Source: Flavobacteriaceae bacterium
GTDB taxonomy: Bacteria > Bacteroidota > Bacteroidia > Flavobacteriales > Flavobacteriaceae
Assembly (NCBI GenBank): GCA_024638225.1
Contig: JAHEKR010000065.1
Coordinates: 1-33,805, forward strand
Direction: 5' to 3'
Length of the DNA: 33,805 bases
The translations under genes were made by a program, and so were the position numbers. Under the pieces are notes generated by a model. The model made no database searches and was not told the origin of the DNA. It was given only the letters and a program-made list of their open reading frames with translations. How positions within the stretch are numbered: position 1 is the stretch's first letter; each line of letters opens with the position of its first letter. Below, piece after piece: positions 15,070-23,833 of this stretch.

Positions 15070-15951
15070 CTAGTCTAATTTCATCCGAAAACCAACACCA
15101 AACACTTCACGCACTTGGAGTCGCTGCACCGCATTATCGTCATAAACCAGCTGGATAATAAGGTCTGTGGTAATTCGTTTGTTAACCTTCATTTTCGCTG
15201 AAATTTGATAATCTAAATCCACATTTTCGGCCTTGTCCAAATAATCGGAATACAGGCCAAGACGTTGCTCAAGGCTTATGTTTTCTAGGGGCGAAAACTT
15301 ATAAAATGCGCTAATGGAGGCACCCAGTTCAAAACGGTGGTTGTCCCCTTTTCGTACACCAAAATATTCTTTTCCTGGCGCTAAATTTGAGGTAAACTGT
15401 CTACTAACCAAAGTTATTCGTTGCGTAAAAGGGGCAATATTTACCCATAAATTATCGGACTCTTTCCAATATAGCCCAACCCCAAGTTGTATGTAAACTG
15501 GCGAGAAAAAATGTGTTCGTAGGGTTCTTGTTTCTTTTCCATTCTCATCTTCACCATAAGTAAATCCACGTGCAAACTGCGTTTTTAAGCCAAATACAGT
15601 TGAGTAACTCCATTGTTCGGAAAAGCTTTTCCCCAACAATGATTGTAGGTCAAAACGGTCATTTGTTTTACGTAAATACTTCGTTCCGCTAATTTTGGTT
15701 AACCCAAAATCACCAAGGAATTTCGTATCCCACTTCCATCCATTTTTTTCAAAACTCCAGTCATAATCCACATGAAAGCTCAAGGCCACACTATTTTCAC
15801 CACCCGACACCCATTCGCTAAAAGACGACTGATTGAACAAAAAGGTAATTTCACCTCCACGTTTCCAATTGTTTTCAGCAGCTGGGATGGTGTCTGATTG
15901 TGCATAAGTAAAAGAGGCTACAAGAAGCAGTAAAATAAGAATTCGATTCAT
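15070..15951 (-). CDS. DUF3078 outer-membrane-type protein
   Basis: The 293-residue product has a signal peptide (NRILILLLLVASFTYAQ, cleaved after about residue 18). The rest alternates hydrophobic and polar residues with many aromatics, as in a beta-barrel, and it has the GGEITFLFNQSSFSEWVSGG stretch that I associate with DUF3078 in Bacteroidota. Function is unknown. ATG 15951 is preferred over an upstream ATG at 15996, because only this start gives a proper signal peptide and it removes an overlap with the DUF2480 gene. It is the last gene of the SUF run (11 bases after DUF2480); a direct role in Fe-S assembly is doubtful for an outer-membrane protein. Confidence 0.82.
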   Translation of the reverse strand: MNRILILLLLVASFTYAQSDTIPAAENNWKRGGEITFLFNQSSFSEWVSGGENSVALSFHVDYDWSFEKNGWKWDTKFLGDFGLTKISGTKYLRKTNDRFDLQSLLGKSFSEQWSYSTVFGLKTQFARGFTYGEDENGKETRTLRTHFFSPVYIQLGVGLYWKESDNLWVNIAPFTQRITLVSRQFTSNLAPGKEYFGVRKGDNHRFELGASISAFYKFSPLENISLEQRLGLYSDYLDKAENVDLDYQISAKMKVNKRITTDLIIQLVYDDNAVQRLQVREVFGVGFRMKLD

Positions 15952-15962
15952 TGTTATAAAAC

Positions 15963-16469
15963 TTAGGAGCGTTTGTACAAAGGTACTGAAGAACAAGCTT
16001 CGCCGTATGATAATTTTTTAACAATAGGGGTTAATTTTCTAGCCAATAAGCCGAGGGCCTGTTCGGGGACGGGTTTGTTTGAGCAGCCTTTAATCATCAC
16101 AAGACCGTCTTGGTAAGGAGTGGTGTCAAAACCAAATAATTTTTCTGCAAAAAGCTGCTGCTCTAACTCCTCAAGGGAACCGACCACAACGGCTTTACAT
16201 TTTGGCTGTAGATAAGTAACAACCAATAAAGAAGCCCATTGTGGAATAATGACATCTTTAGGACAATAAACGGCTACAAAACAGTCCTGATAATCGTCCC
16301 AGTTGTGCTGGATTAACTTTTCTCGAAATGCTTGTTCGTGCAAGACAATACCATCGGTTAAGAAATCAACCACTGCGAAAAGTTTCCTAGGGCCTTCTTG
16401 GTAGAATTCTTCCAAGTCGACAACCTGTAAAGCGCTGTTGGCTACTCTATTGACGATTGGTGTACTCAT
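15963..16469 (-). CDS. DUF2480 family protein
   Basis: The 168-residue protein, without signal peptide or membrane segment, fits the DUF2480 family of Bacteroidota (IVNRVANSALQVVDLEEF, then VDFLTDGIVLHEQAFRE and CPKDVIIPQWASLLV). Function is unknown. It starts on the last base of the SufT-like gene, in a tight overlap, and continues the SUF operon. Three cysteines (in QDCFVAVYC and KGCS) could matter for iron-sulfur work but are not arranged in a known cluster motif. Its association with SUF genes is common in this phylum as I recall, which suggests an accessory role in cluster assembly or delivery. Confidence 0.85.
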   Translation of the reverse strand: MSTPIVNRVANSALQVVDLEEFYQEGPRKLFAVVDFLTDGIVLHEQAFREKLIQHNWDDYQDCFVAVYCPKDVIIPQWASLLVVTYLQPKCKAVVVGSLEELEQQLFAEKLFGFDTTPYQDGLVMIKGCSNKPVPEQALGLLARKLTPIVKKLSYGEACSSVPLYKRS

Positions 16470-16780
16470 TACAAAAACCCAAGTTCTAGTTTTGCCTCCT
16501 CACTCATTAAGTCACGCGTCCATGGCGGGTCAAAAGTGAGCTCTAGCTCCACTTCGTTAACCTCATCTAGCGAGCGTACTTTTTCTTTTACTTCTTGTGG
16601 TAGCGATTCCGCGACAGGGCAGTTAGGAGTGGTAAGCGTCATTAAAATTTTGACATCGTTGTCTTCATTGACAAATACATCGTATATAAGCCCAAGCTCA
16701 TAAATATCCACGGGGATTTCAGGATCAAAAATAGTTTTGAGTGTACGTACAATTTTATCTCCAAGAACAGCTGTATCCAT
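16469..16780 (-). CDS. sufT: SufT-like MIP18/DUF59 Fe-S assembly protein
   Basis: The 103-residue protein is a MIP18 (DUF59) domain alone. It has IFDPEIPVDIYELGLIYD (about 17-34), the TLTTPNCPVAESLP motif with conserved C54, and VELTFDPPWTRDLMSEEAK near the end. Such proteins (SufT, PaaD-like, eukaryotic CIA2) help mature Fe-S proteins, probably at the cluster transfer step. The gene lies between sufE (two bases away) and DUF2480 (overlap of one base), which confirms the SUF assignment. A role in phenylacetate degradation (PaaD) is unlikely here because no paa genes are present. Confidence 0.88.
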   Translation of the reverse strand: MDTAVLGDKIVRTLKTIFDPEIPVDIYELGLIYDVFVNEDNDVKILMTLTTPNCPVAESLPQEVKEKVRSLDEVNEVELELTFDPPWTRDLMSEEAKLELGFL

Positions 16781-16782
16781 AG

Positions 16783-17205
16783 TTATGAAAGTTGTGTTTG
16801 GTACGCAATAGCGTACATTTTAAGTTGTTTGATCATAGACACTAGTCCATTAGCACGTGTAGGGGAAAGGTGCTCTTTTAGTCCAATTTCGTCAATAAAT
16901 GAAGTATTTGCTTCCAAAATATCCTTGGGCTGCTGTTTGGAAAACACACGAATGAGTATGGCAATAATTCCTTTGGTGATAATGGCGTCGCTGTCAGCGG
17001 TAAAAACAACTTTATCTCCATCCAATTCGGCATGCGCCCATACTTTACTTTGGCATCCTTTGATGATGTTGTCCTCCGTCTTGAATTCTGGAGCAATTAA
17101 GGGTAAAGTTTTCCCCAATTCAATCATATACTCATAGCGTTGCATCCAATCGTCAAAAAGGGCAAACTCAGCTACTATTTCTTCTTGTTTTTCAGCAATG
17201 GTCAT
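16783..17205 (-). CDS. sufE: Cysteine desulfuration protein SufE
   Basis: The 140-residue protein is of normal SufE length. Its sulfur-accepting C51 is in IIKGCQSKVW, the family signature, and the C-terminal LSPTRANGLVSMIKQLK is also characteristic. SufE takes persulfide sulfur from SufS and passes it to the SufBCD scaffold. The gene follows sufS by 16 bases in the same operon, matching the partner relation. No frameshift or missing residue is seen. Confidence 0.96.
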   Translation of the reverse strand: MTIAEKQEEIVAEFALFDDWMQRYEYMIELGKTLPLIAPEFKTEDNIIKGCQSKVWAHAELDGDKVVFTADSDAIITKGIIAILIRVFSKQQPKDILEANTSFIDEIGLKEHLSPTRANGLVSMIKQLKMYAIAYQTQLS

Positions 17206-17221
17206 AGGATAAAGATAAGGA

Positions 17222-18448
17222 TTAACGCAACATACCCACGGCTTTTTCTACTCCGGCTATAAATCGTTCTACTTCTTCGTGGGTGTTGTAAAAGGCAAAA
17301 GATGCACGTACCGTACCCGGAATTTTGTAGTGGTCCATAATGGGTTGACAACAGTGGTGTCCGGTGCGGACAGCAATGCCCATTTTATCGAGTAAAGTAC
17401 CCAAATCGTAAGGATGAATTCCAGCTACATTAAAGGAAATCACAGCTACTTTATTAGGGACATCTCCGTAGATACACATCCCATCTATTTTCTTTAACTT
17501 TTCTGTGGCATGAAGCAGTAAATCGTTTTCGTGTGCTGCTAAAGTCTTAAATCCAATACTGTGCATATAGTCAATAGCCGCTCCAAAGCCTACACCACCA
17601 GCAATATTGGGCGTTCCGGCTTCAAATTTATGTGGTAAATCGGCATAAGTTGTCTTTTCAAAACTAACCTGGTCAATCATTTCACCACCACCTTGATATG
17701 GGGGTAGCTTACGCAACCATTCTTCTTTACCATACAGCATTCCGATGCCTGTAGGACCACAAATCTTGTGTGCGGAAGTGGTGTAAAAGTCAGCATCTAG
17801 TCCGCGCACATCAGGCACCATATGCGGTGTGGCCTGCGCTCCGTCAATGAGCACTGCTGCACCAACGGCATGTGCCTCTTTTATGATGTACTCAATGGGG
17901 TTGATGATGCCAAGTGCATTGGAGACGTGGTTGACGAAAACAACTTTGGTTCGTGCATTGAGTAAGTTGCTGTAGGCTTCCATGTCTAAGGTACCGTCCT
18001 GAGTCATGGGAATAACTTTTAGCTTGGCGCCTGTGCGCTCGCAAAGCATTTGCCAAGGGACTATATTCGCATGGTGCTCTAATTCAGAAACGATTAATTC
18101 GTCTCCTTGGTCCAATAAATGACCAAATCCATAAGCTACTAAATTGATGGAATGTGTTGTTCCTGAAGTAATGATTACTTCATGCGTATGGGCCGCATTA
18201 ATGTGTGCTCTGATTTTATCTCTGGCACCCTCAAATTGGTCGGTTGCTTCTTGGCTTAGGCTGTGTACCCCGCGATGAATATTGGCATTGGTGTGTTTGT
18301 AATAATCGCTAATGGCCTCAATAACAGCTAAAGGAGTTTGTGAAGTGGCTGCGTTATCTAGATAGACAAGTGGCTGTCCATTCACCTTACGTGCAAGTAT
18401 GGGAAATTCCGCTCTGATTTTCGCTAAATCAAGAGGAGTACTAAACAT
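17222..18448 (-). CDS. sufS: Cysteine desulfurase SufS
   Basis: The 408-residue PLP enzyme of the class II (SufS/CsdA) group has the PLP-binding lysine K228 in TTSAHKICGPTG and the active-site cysteine C366 in RTGHHCCQP. It removes sulfur from cysteine to give alanine and an enzyme persulfide for SufE. A second cysteine directly follows the catalytic one. I chose ATG 18448 over an in-frame TTG at 18457; the ATG overlaps the sufD stop by eight bases. It is cytoplasmic and lies in the canonical place between sufD and sufE. Confidence 0.96.
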   Translation of the reverse strand: MFSTPLDLAKIRAEFPILARKVNGQPLVYLDNAATSQTPLAVIEAISDYYKHTNANIHRGVHSLSQEATDQFEGARDKIRAHINAAHTHEVIITSGTTHSINLVAYGFGHLLDQGDELIVSELEHHANIVPWQMLCERTGAKLKVIPMTQDGTLDMEAYSNLLNARTKVVFVNHVSNALGIINPIEYIIKEAHAVGAAVLIDGAQATPHMVPDVRGLDADFYTTSAHKICGPTGIGMLYGKEEWLRKLPPYQGGGEMIDQVSFEKTTYADLPHKFEAGTPNIAGGVGFGAAIDYMHSIGFKTLAAHENDLLLHATEKLKKIDGMCIYGDVPNKVAVISFNVAGIHPYDLGTLLDKMGIAVRTGHHCCQPIMDHYKIPGTVRASFAFYNTHEEVERFIAGVEKAVGMLR

Positions 18449-19757
18449 CAAAGCCAATATTTACACCCAATTTGTCCGCAATTAGCTTATTGATGCGCTT
18501 TTTCACTGAGTCGATGTGTACGCTTTGAAGTATATTGTTTGCAAAGGCATAGGTTAGTAAACCACGGGCTTCCTTTTTCGGGATTCCGCGCGCCTGCATA
18601 TAAAACAACGCATTTTCGTCTAATTGCCCAATGGTACAGCCGTGGCTACATTTTACATCATCGGCGAATATTTCCAACTGAGGCTTGGTATTGATGCTTG
18701 CCTTGTCATCCATTAAAATATTATTGTTCTGCTGAAAGGCATTAGTTTTCTGTGCCTCTTTTTCCACAATTATTTTTCCGTTAAAAACCCCAGTAGCTTT
18801 TGCTGCATAAATTCCTTTGTAGTCTTGGTGGCTTTCGCTGTTTGGATGCGCGTGGTGTACCAAGGTGTGATGGTCTACAAATTGGCTTCCTTCAATGAGC
18901 GTAATCCCTTTCATCGTTGAATTTATTTCCGCGTCTTTGTGATAAAAATTTAAGTTGTTTCGGATAAGTTTTCCCCCAAACGAAAAGGTATGTACCTTGG
19001 CATGACTGTGCTTTTGCTGCGCAATATAGGTACTGTCAATTAGCGATGCTGCAGCTTGATCGTTTTGAATTTTGTAATAATCAAGTTGCGCATTTTGTTC
19101 GGTAAATATTTCGGTAACAACATTAGTGAAGGTAGCTCCAGTACTCAAACTTTGATGGCGTTCCACCACTTGTACTTCAGCATTTTTCCCGACAACAATC
19201 AGGTTACGTGGTTGCAGCAACAGCTTTGGGTTTTTATCGGTAGCAAAATGAATGATCTGCACCGGCTTCTCTACTACCTTACCTTCTGGCACATAGATAT
19301 AAGCCCCCTCTTTGGTAAAAGCCGTATTGAGCGCTGTCAAGGAGGCGTCTTTATCGGCAATTTGATTAAAGTACTTTTTGATAACCGGAGCGTATTTAGG
19401 TTTTGTAAGCGCAGCAGAAAGCAAACAAATATCGGCGCCCTCGTGTGTTGTTTCCGACAAATATGCATTGTAGACTCCATCGACAAACACGATTTTATAG
19501 GTATCTACATCTTGTAGTATGTATTGCTTAACGTCCTCGAGCTTGAGGCTAACTTCTGTTTTCGGAAAAACAACGTATTCGTCATTGGTTAGACTCCGCA
19601 AGGTGGTGTATTTCCAATCCTCTAACTTTTTGGTTGGAAATCCTTGCTGTTCAAAAACCTCAATGGCTTCAGCCCGCTGGTCTTGCAATTTTCGCTGCGG
19701 ACCATCTTGAGCATCAAATGCCAAATAGGACGACAATAAGGTTTCTTTTAAATCCAT
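18441..19757 (-). CDS. sufD: Fe-S scaffold complex subunit SufD
   Basis: The 438-residue protein has the SufB/SufD beta-helix core and the conserved C-terminal part, including the VKCSHGCTIGQLDENALFY motif, then YMQARGIPKKEARGLL. SufD pairs with SufB and SufC in the SufBC2D scaffold where clusters are built; it is mainly needed for iron entry. Its ATG overlaps the sufC stop by one base (TAATG), so translation is coupled. The N-terminal 100 residues are helical and more variable, as usual. Confidence 0.95.
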   Translation of the reverse strand: MDLKETLLSSYLAFDAQDGPQRKLQDQRAEAIEVFEQQGFPTKKLEDWKYTTLRSLTNDEYVVFPKTEVSLKLEDVKQYILQDVDTYKIVFVDGVYNAYLSETTHEGADICLLSAALTKPKYAPVIKKYFNQIADKDASLTALNTAFTKEGAYIYVPEGKVVEKPVQIIHFATDKNPKLLLQPRNLIVVGKNAEVQVVERHQSLSTGATFTNVVTEIFTEQNAQLDYYKIQNDQAAASLIDSTYIAQQKHSHAKVHTFSFGGKLIRNNLNFYHKDAEINSTMKGITLIEGSQFVDHHTLVHHAHPNSESHQDYKGIYAAKATGVFNGKIIVEKEAQKTNAFQQNNNILMDDKASINTKPQLEIFADDVKCSHGCTIGQLDENALFYMQARGIPKKEARGLLTYAFANNILQSVHIDSVKKRINKLIADKLGVNIGFDV

Positions 19758-20503
19758 TAGGCGCCTTGTTTAATCCAGTCGTATCCTTTTTCTTCTAACT
19801 CCAAGGCGAGCTCTTTGGTCCCAGACTTCACAATCCTACCTTCGTGTAAGACGTGAACAAAGTCAGGAACAATGTGCTCGAGTAAACGTTGATAGTGCGT
19901 GATAACAACAATCGCCCTATCCTTGCCTCTAAGTTTGTTTACTCCATTTGCGACAATGCGTAGCGCGTCTATATCTAGACCCGAGTCTGTCTCGTCCAAA
20001 ATAGCGAGCTTTGGCTCAAGCATGGCCATTTGAAAAATTTCATTCCGTTTCTTTTCACCGCCCGAAAAACCCTCGTTGAGCGAACGCGACAGAAAGCGCG
20101 AATCTATTTCTAAAAGAGCAGCTTTTTCTCTAATTTTTTTAAGCATCTTGTTGGCAGGCATTTCGTCTAATCCTTGTACTTTGCGCGTTTGGTTGATGGC
20201 CGTCTTGATAAAGTTGGTTACCGTAACACCTGGAATTTCGACAGGATATTGAAACGACAAAAAGATTCCTTTATGGGCACGCTCATCGGCACTTAATTCG
20301 CTGATTTCTTCTCCATCAAACAAGATAGAGCCTTGAGAAATATCGTATTCTTCATGCCCTGCAATTACGGTAGAAAGGGTGCTTTTCCCCGAACCGTTGG
20401 GCCCCATAATGGCGTGCACCTCACCAGGCTTTACGTCAAGATTGATTCCTTGTAAAATGGTTTTGCCTTCACAGCCGGCGTGTAAATTATCAATGCTTAG
20501 CAT
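19757..20503 (-). CDS. sufC: Fe-S assembly ATPase SufC
   Basis: The 248-residue ABC ATPase has Walker A GPNGSGKST (34-42), the signature LNEGFSGGEKKRNEI, Walker B LAILDETDSGLDIDAL and the switch histidine in VVITHYQRLL. The ETDSGLD sequence is specific for SufC among ABC ATPases. It drives conformational change in the SufB-SufD scaffold and is cytoplasmic, not a transporter. It follows a small lipoprotein gene by two bases and overlaps sufD by one base. Confidence 0.97.
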   Translation of the reverse strand: MLSIDNLHAGCEGKTILQGINLDVKPGEVHAIMGPNGSGKSTLSTVIAGHEEYDISQGSILFDGEEISELSADERAHKGIFLSFQYPVEIPGVTVTNFIKTAINQTRKVQGLDEMPANKMLKKIREKAALLEIDSRFLSRSLNEGFSGGEKKRNEIFQMAMLEPKLAILDETDSGLDIDALRIVANGVNKLRGKDRAIVVITHYQRLLEHIVPDFVHVLHEGRIVKSGTKELALELEEKGYDWIKQGA

Positions 20504-20505
20504 AT

Positions 20506-20856
20506 TTAATTGGGTTTGATAATGGAATTATCATTGGGGTTAACCAATGAGTCAATAGAACTTATTTTGATGAGCTTATCCCAACCTTCCTCCTCGGTAT
20601 TGTTGAGTACTTCACCTTTGATATATACGGGGATCATGTCGTACTCGTCACGCTTTACAGTTGTGCATAATTCATTGAGCTTGTGCATGTTTTCGTCAAT
20701 GATGACCCCATAAATCTCACTACCGGTGTTTAGGACAGCAGCATCGGACAAGTATAAAAATTCACCGTAAAATGACGGGTGGTTTTGCTCCTTTTTTGGC
20801 GCTTGATTGCAAGAAAAAATTCCAGCTAAAAAAATAAATAGGATTGTATTTTTCAT
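20506..20856 (-). CDS. Small NlpE-C-like lipoprotein embedded in the suf operon
   Basis: The 116-residue product starts with a lipoprotein signal (KNTILFIFLAGIFSC, C16). The mature part, YGEFLYLSDAAVLNTGSE, then a segment ending IPVYIKGEVL, resembles by eye the C-terminal OB-fold domain of the NlpE copper/surface stress lipoprotein (G-x-F-x-Y-x-ADAA-x-F pattern). That is an inference without a database search. ATG 20856 is chosen over an in-frame start at 20898, which would overlap the end of sufB and destroy the signal peptide. It sits 10 bases after sufB and two bases before sufC, so it must be co-transcribed with the cytoplasmic scaffold genes. The location is odd for an exported lipoprotein. 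Confidence 0.75.
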   Translation of the reverse strand: MKNTILFIFLAGIFSCNQAPKKEQNHPSFYGEFLYLSDAAVLNTGSEIYGVIIDENMHKLNELCTTVKRDEYDMIPVYIKGEVLNNTEEEGWDKLIKISSIDSLVNPNDNSIIKPN

Positions 20857-20866
20857 GATGTAGGAT

Positions 20867-22312
20867 TTATCCAACAGAGCCTTCAAGTGAAATTTCAAGC
20901 AGCTTCTGGGCTTCTACAGCAAACTCCATTGGCAGTTTATTTAACACTTCTTTACTAAAGCCGTTTACGATAAGCGCAATGGCTTTTTCGGTATCTATAC
21001 CACGTTGGTTACAGTAAAATATCTGATCCTCTCCAATTTTACTGGTTGTGGCCTCATGTTCTATTTTGGCCGTTTTACTTTTGGCTTCAATGTACGGAAA
21101 GGTATGTGCACCACACTTGTTTCCCATCAGCAGCGAATCACACTGTGAAAAGTTGCGCGCATTTTTCGCATTAGCTCCTACCTTAACCAACCCACGGTAG
21201 CTGTTTTGAGATTGACCAGCAGAGATACCTTTCGATATTATGGTACTCTTGGTTCGTTTACCAAGGTGAATCATTTTAGTTCCGGTGTCCGCTTGCTGGA
21301 AATTATTCGTCAGGGCAATGGAGTAAAACTCACCAATACTATCGTTTCCTTTGAGGATACACGAGGGATACTTCCAAGTCACTGCAGAGCCTGTCTCAAC
21401 TTGCGTCCACGATATTTTCGAGCGTTCGTGGCAAATACCGCGTTTGGTCACAAAGTTAAATACGCCTCCTTTGCCATCCTTATCTCCAGGGAACCAGTTT
21501 TGAACGGTCGAATATTTGATTTCCGCGTCGTCTAGGGCAACAAGCTCCACCACAGCAGCGTGCAATTGATTTTCATCACGAGCTGGAGCTGTGCAGCCTT
21601 CTAAATAACTCACATAACTACCTTCGTCTGCAATAACGAGTGTCCGTTCAAATTGTCCTGTACCGGCCTGGTTGATACGGAAATAGGTGGACAGTTCCAT
21701 GGGGCAATGCACCCCCTTGGGGATATAGCAAAACGACCCGTCAGAGAATACGGCAGAGTTAAGCGCCGCGTAGTAGTTGTCGGTTCGTGGAATAACAGAA
21801 CCAATGTATTTTTTGACCAATTCGGGATGCTCTTTGATGGCTTCTGAAATGGAGCAGAAAATAATGCCTTTCTCTGCTAGGGTATCTTTAAACGTGGTGG
21901 CAACCGAAACAGAATCCATAACAATATCTACGGCAACACCAGCCAATTTTTTTTGTTCTTCTAGTGAAATACCCAGTTTTTCAAAGGTTTTAAGCAATTC
22001 GGGGTCTACTTCGTCAAGGCTGTCGTATTTGACCTGCGCCTTGGGCGCAGAATAGTACGCAATGCTTTGTAAGTCGGGCTTTTTGTATTTGACATTTGCC
22101 CAATCGGGCTCGTCCATTTGTTGAAATTTCTCAAATGCTTCCAGACGCCATTTGGTCATCCAAGCTGGCTCATTTTTCCGCGCAGAGATGGCCCGAACAA
22201 TTTCTTCGTTGAGCCCAACGGGGAACGTATCGGATTCAATGTCTGTATAAAATCCGTATTCGTACTCTTTAGTTTCGAGCTCTTTTTTTAATTCTTCTTC
22301 TGTATATGCCAT
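20867..22312 (-). CDS. sufB: Fe-S scaffold complex subunit SufB
   Basis: The 481-residue protein matches SufB along its length: [16 protein letters not shown] near the N-terminus, the [19 protein letters not shown] core, [20 protein letters not shown], then [19 protein letters not shown] with cysteines and [20 protein letters not shown] near the end. SufB is the site where the nascent cluster is assembled within SufBC2D. It lies nine bases after the SufA/IscA-like gene. Length and all conserved regions are normal. Confidence 0.97.
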   Translation of the reverse strand: MAYTEEELKKELETKEYEYGFYTDIESDTFPVGLNEEIVRAISARKNEPAWMTKWRLEAFEKFQQMDEPDWANVKYKKPDLQSIAYYSAPKAQVKYDSLDEVDPELLKTFEKLGISLEEQKKLAGVAVDIVMDSVSVATTFKDTLAEKGIIFCSISEAIKEHPELVKKYIGSVIPRTDNYYAALNSAVFSDGSFCYIPKGVHCPMELSTYFRINQAGTGQFERTLVIADEGSYVSYLEGCTAPARDENQLHAAVVELVALDDAEIKYSTVQNWFPGDKDGKGGVFNFVTKRGICHERSKISWTQVETGSAVTWKYPSCILKGNDSIGEFYSIALTNNFQQADTGTKMIHLGKRTKSTIISKGISAGQSQNSYRGLVKVGANAKNARNFSQCDSLLMGNKCGAHTFPYIEAKSKTAKIEHEATTSKIGEDQIFYCNQRGIDTEKAIALIVNGFSKEVLNKLPMEFAVEAQKLLEISLEGSVG

Positions 22313-22321
22313 AGCATTTTT

Positions 22322-22651
22322 TTAAAGCGAAAAACTTTCTCCACAACCACAGGTTCTGTTGGCGTTTGGGTTATTAAACACAAACCCTTTGCCGTTTAAA
22401 CCACCCGAATATTCGAGTGTAGTTCCAACAAGATACAAAAAGCTTTTTTTGTCTACCACAATGCGGACATCGTTGTCTTCAAACACCTTGTCGGAATCCT
22501 TTAGTGTAGCATCAAATTTTAGCTCATACGACAAACCAGAACATCCGCCACTTTTGACGCCAACGCGTACAAAATGCGTAGCAGTATCTACCCCGTCTTG
22601 TTGCATCATGTGCACAACTTGTTTGCGTGCTTGTGAGGAAACTTTTATCAT
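22322..22651 (-). CDS. sufA: A-type iron-sulfur carrier (SufA/IscA family)
   Basis: The 109-residue protein has the three conserved cysteines of A-type carriers: C37 in SGGCSGLSYE and C101/C103 in the CGCGESF tail. These proteins receive clusters from the scaffold and deliver them to apo-proteins. ATG 22651 was chosen because longer starts run through the promoter box at 22679-22686 and add residues not seen in the family. It is the first gene of the SUF operon, directly before sufB. The family label (SufA, IscA or ErpA) cannot be settled by sequence alone; the symbol reflects the operon. Confidence 0.93.
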   Translation of the reverse strand: MIKVSSQARKQVVHMMQQDGVDTATHFVRVGVKSGGCSGLSYELKFDATLKDSDKVFEDNDVRIVVDKKSFLYLVGTTLEYSGGLNGKGFVFNNPNANRTCGCGESFSL

Positions 22652-22678
22652 AGCTTTATTTGGATTAATTCCAAAGTA

Positions 22679-22686
22679 CAAATATA
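22679..22686 (-). promoter_or_regulatory. Promoter -7 box of the SUF operon
   Basis: The minus strand reads TATATTTG, an exact TAnnTTTG match, 27 bases before the ATG of the first gene. A clear -33 element was not seen. No IscR-like site was recognised. Confidence 0.6.
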
Positions 22687-22795
22687 CCATATTTTTAACT
22701 CTTCTTTGCCTAAGACCATCAGGTTTGCCAATGACCATATATGCCTATTCTATTTTGAAATACGTTTTCCCATCAAAATGCAGTAAGTTTACGCC

Positions 22796-23833
22796 ATGCT
22801 TGAAGACAAAAAACCTGCCAAAACTTCGTTGGATGAATTGGGTGAATTTGCCCTTATCGAACAGTTTGCAAAATCGGCTACTGTGGCTCTGCCCTCAACC
22901 CTTCACGGCATTGGTGACGATGCTGCCGTACTCAACCACGAAGGTAAAACGGTAGTCAGTACAGACATGCTTGTCGAAGGGATTCATTTTGATTTGGGGT
23001 ATATGCCCCTAAAACACCTCGGTTACAAAGCGGTAGTGGTCAACTTGTCCGATATTTACGCCATGGGTGCTCAAGCCACGCAAATATTGGTTTCTGTTGC
23101 TGTTTCCAATCGCTTTACCCTTGAAGCGATGGAAGAACTTTACGCAGGAATTCATTTGGCATGCAAGACCTATGGGGTAGATTTGGTTGGCGGCGATACG
23201 ACTTCATCTCGACAGGGGTTGCAGCTATCCGTAACAGCTGTTGGATCTGCCGCAGAGGCAGCTCCAGTATTGCGCAGCGGAGCTGCTGATAAAGAACTTT
23301 TGGTTGTAACAGGAGATTTAGGTGCAGCCTATATGGGCTTGCAGGTACTGGCTCGGGAGCAAGACGTTTTTAAGGCAAACCCGAACCACAAACCCGACTT
23401 GGAGCCATACACCTTCCTGGTCGAGCGCCAACTCAAGCCCGAGGCACGAAAAGATATTGTTGAACTTTTGCAGGCCTTAGAAGTAACGCCTACTTCTATG
23501 ATTGACATCAGCGATGGCTTGGCTTCGGAAGTTATGCACCTATGCCAAAAAAGCGATGTAGGCTGCCGTATATACGAAGATAAAATCCCCCTTGATCCAC
23601 AACTTATCTCCGTCTGTGAAGAATTTAATGTGGACAGCACCACCATTGCGCTAAGTGGAGGTGAGGACTACGAACTCTTGTTCACCATCAAACAAGAGGA
23701 CTTCGATAAAATCAAAGGAAATCCCAACCTAACGGTTATTGGACATATGACCGAAAAATCTGATGGCGCAAATTTGGTTACTCGTGGCGATGAGGTGATT
23801 CCGCTTAAAGCCCAAGGCTGGAAGGCGTTTTAG
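22796..23833 (+). CDS. thiL: Thiamine-monophosphate kinase
   Basis: The 345-residue protein has the ThiL/AIR-synthase-like motifs in order: GIGDDAAVL (Mg/ATP binding), STDMLVEGIHFDL, GYKAVVVNLSDIYAMGA, LVGGDTTSS, DISDGLASE and SGGEDYELLFT. It phosphorylates thiamine monophosphate to thiamine diphosphate, the last step of cofactor synthesis. It is divergent from the SUF operon and stands alone. Candidate promoter boxes in front (TACGTTTT at 22761, TAAGTTTA at 22784) each miss one consensus base. Its stop codon overlaps that of the convergent aminopeptidase gene. Confidence 0.96.
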   Translation: MLEDKKPAKTSLDELGEFALIEQFAKSATVALPSTLHGIGDDAAVLNHEGKTVVSTDMLVEGIHFDLGYMPLKHLGYKAVVVNLSDIYAMGAQATQILVSVAVSNRFTLEAMEELYAGIHLACKTYGVDLVGGDTTSSRQGLQLSVTAVGSAAEAAPVLRSGAADKELLVVTGDLGAAYMGLQVLAREQDVFKANPNHKPDLEPYTFLVERQLKPEARKDIVELLQALEVTPTSMIDISDGLASEVMHLCQKSDVGCRIYEDKIPLDPQLISVCEEFNVDSTTIALSGGEDYELLFTIKQEDFDKIKGNPNLTVIGHMTEKSDGANLVTRGDEVIPLKAQGWKAF

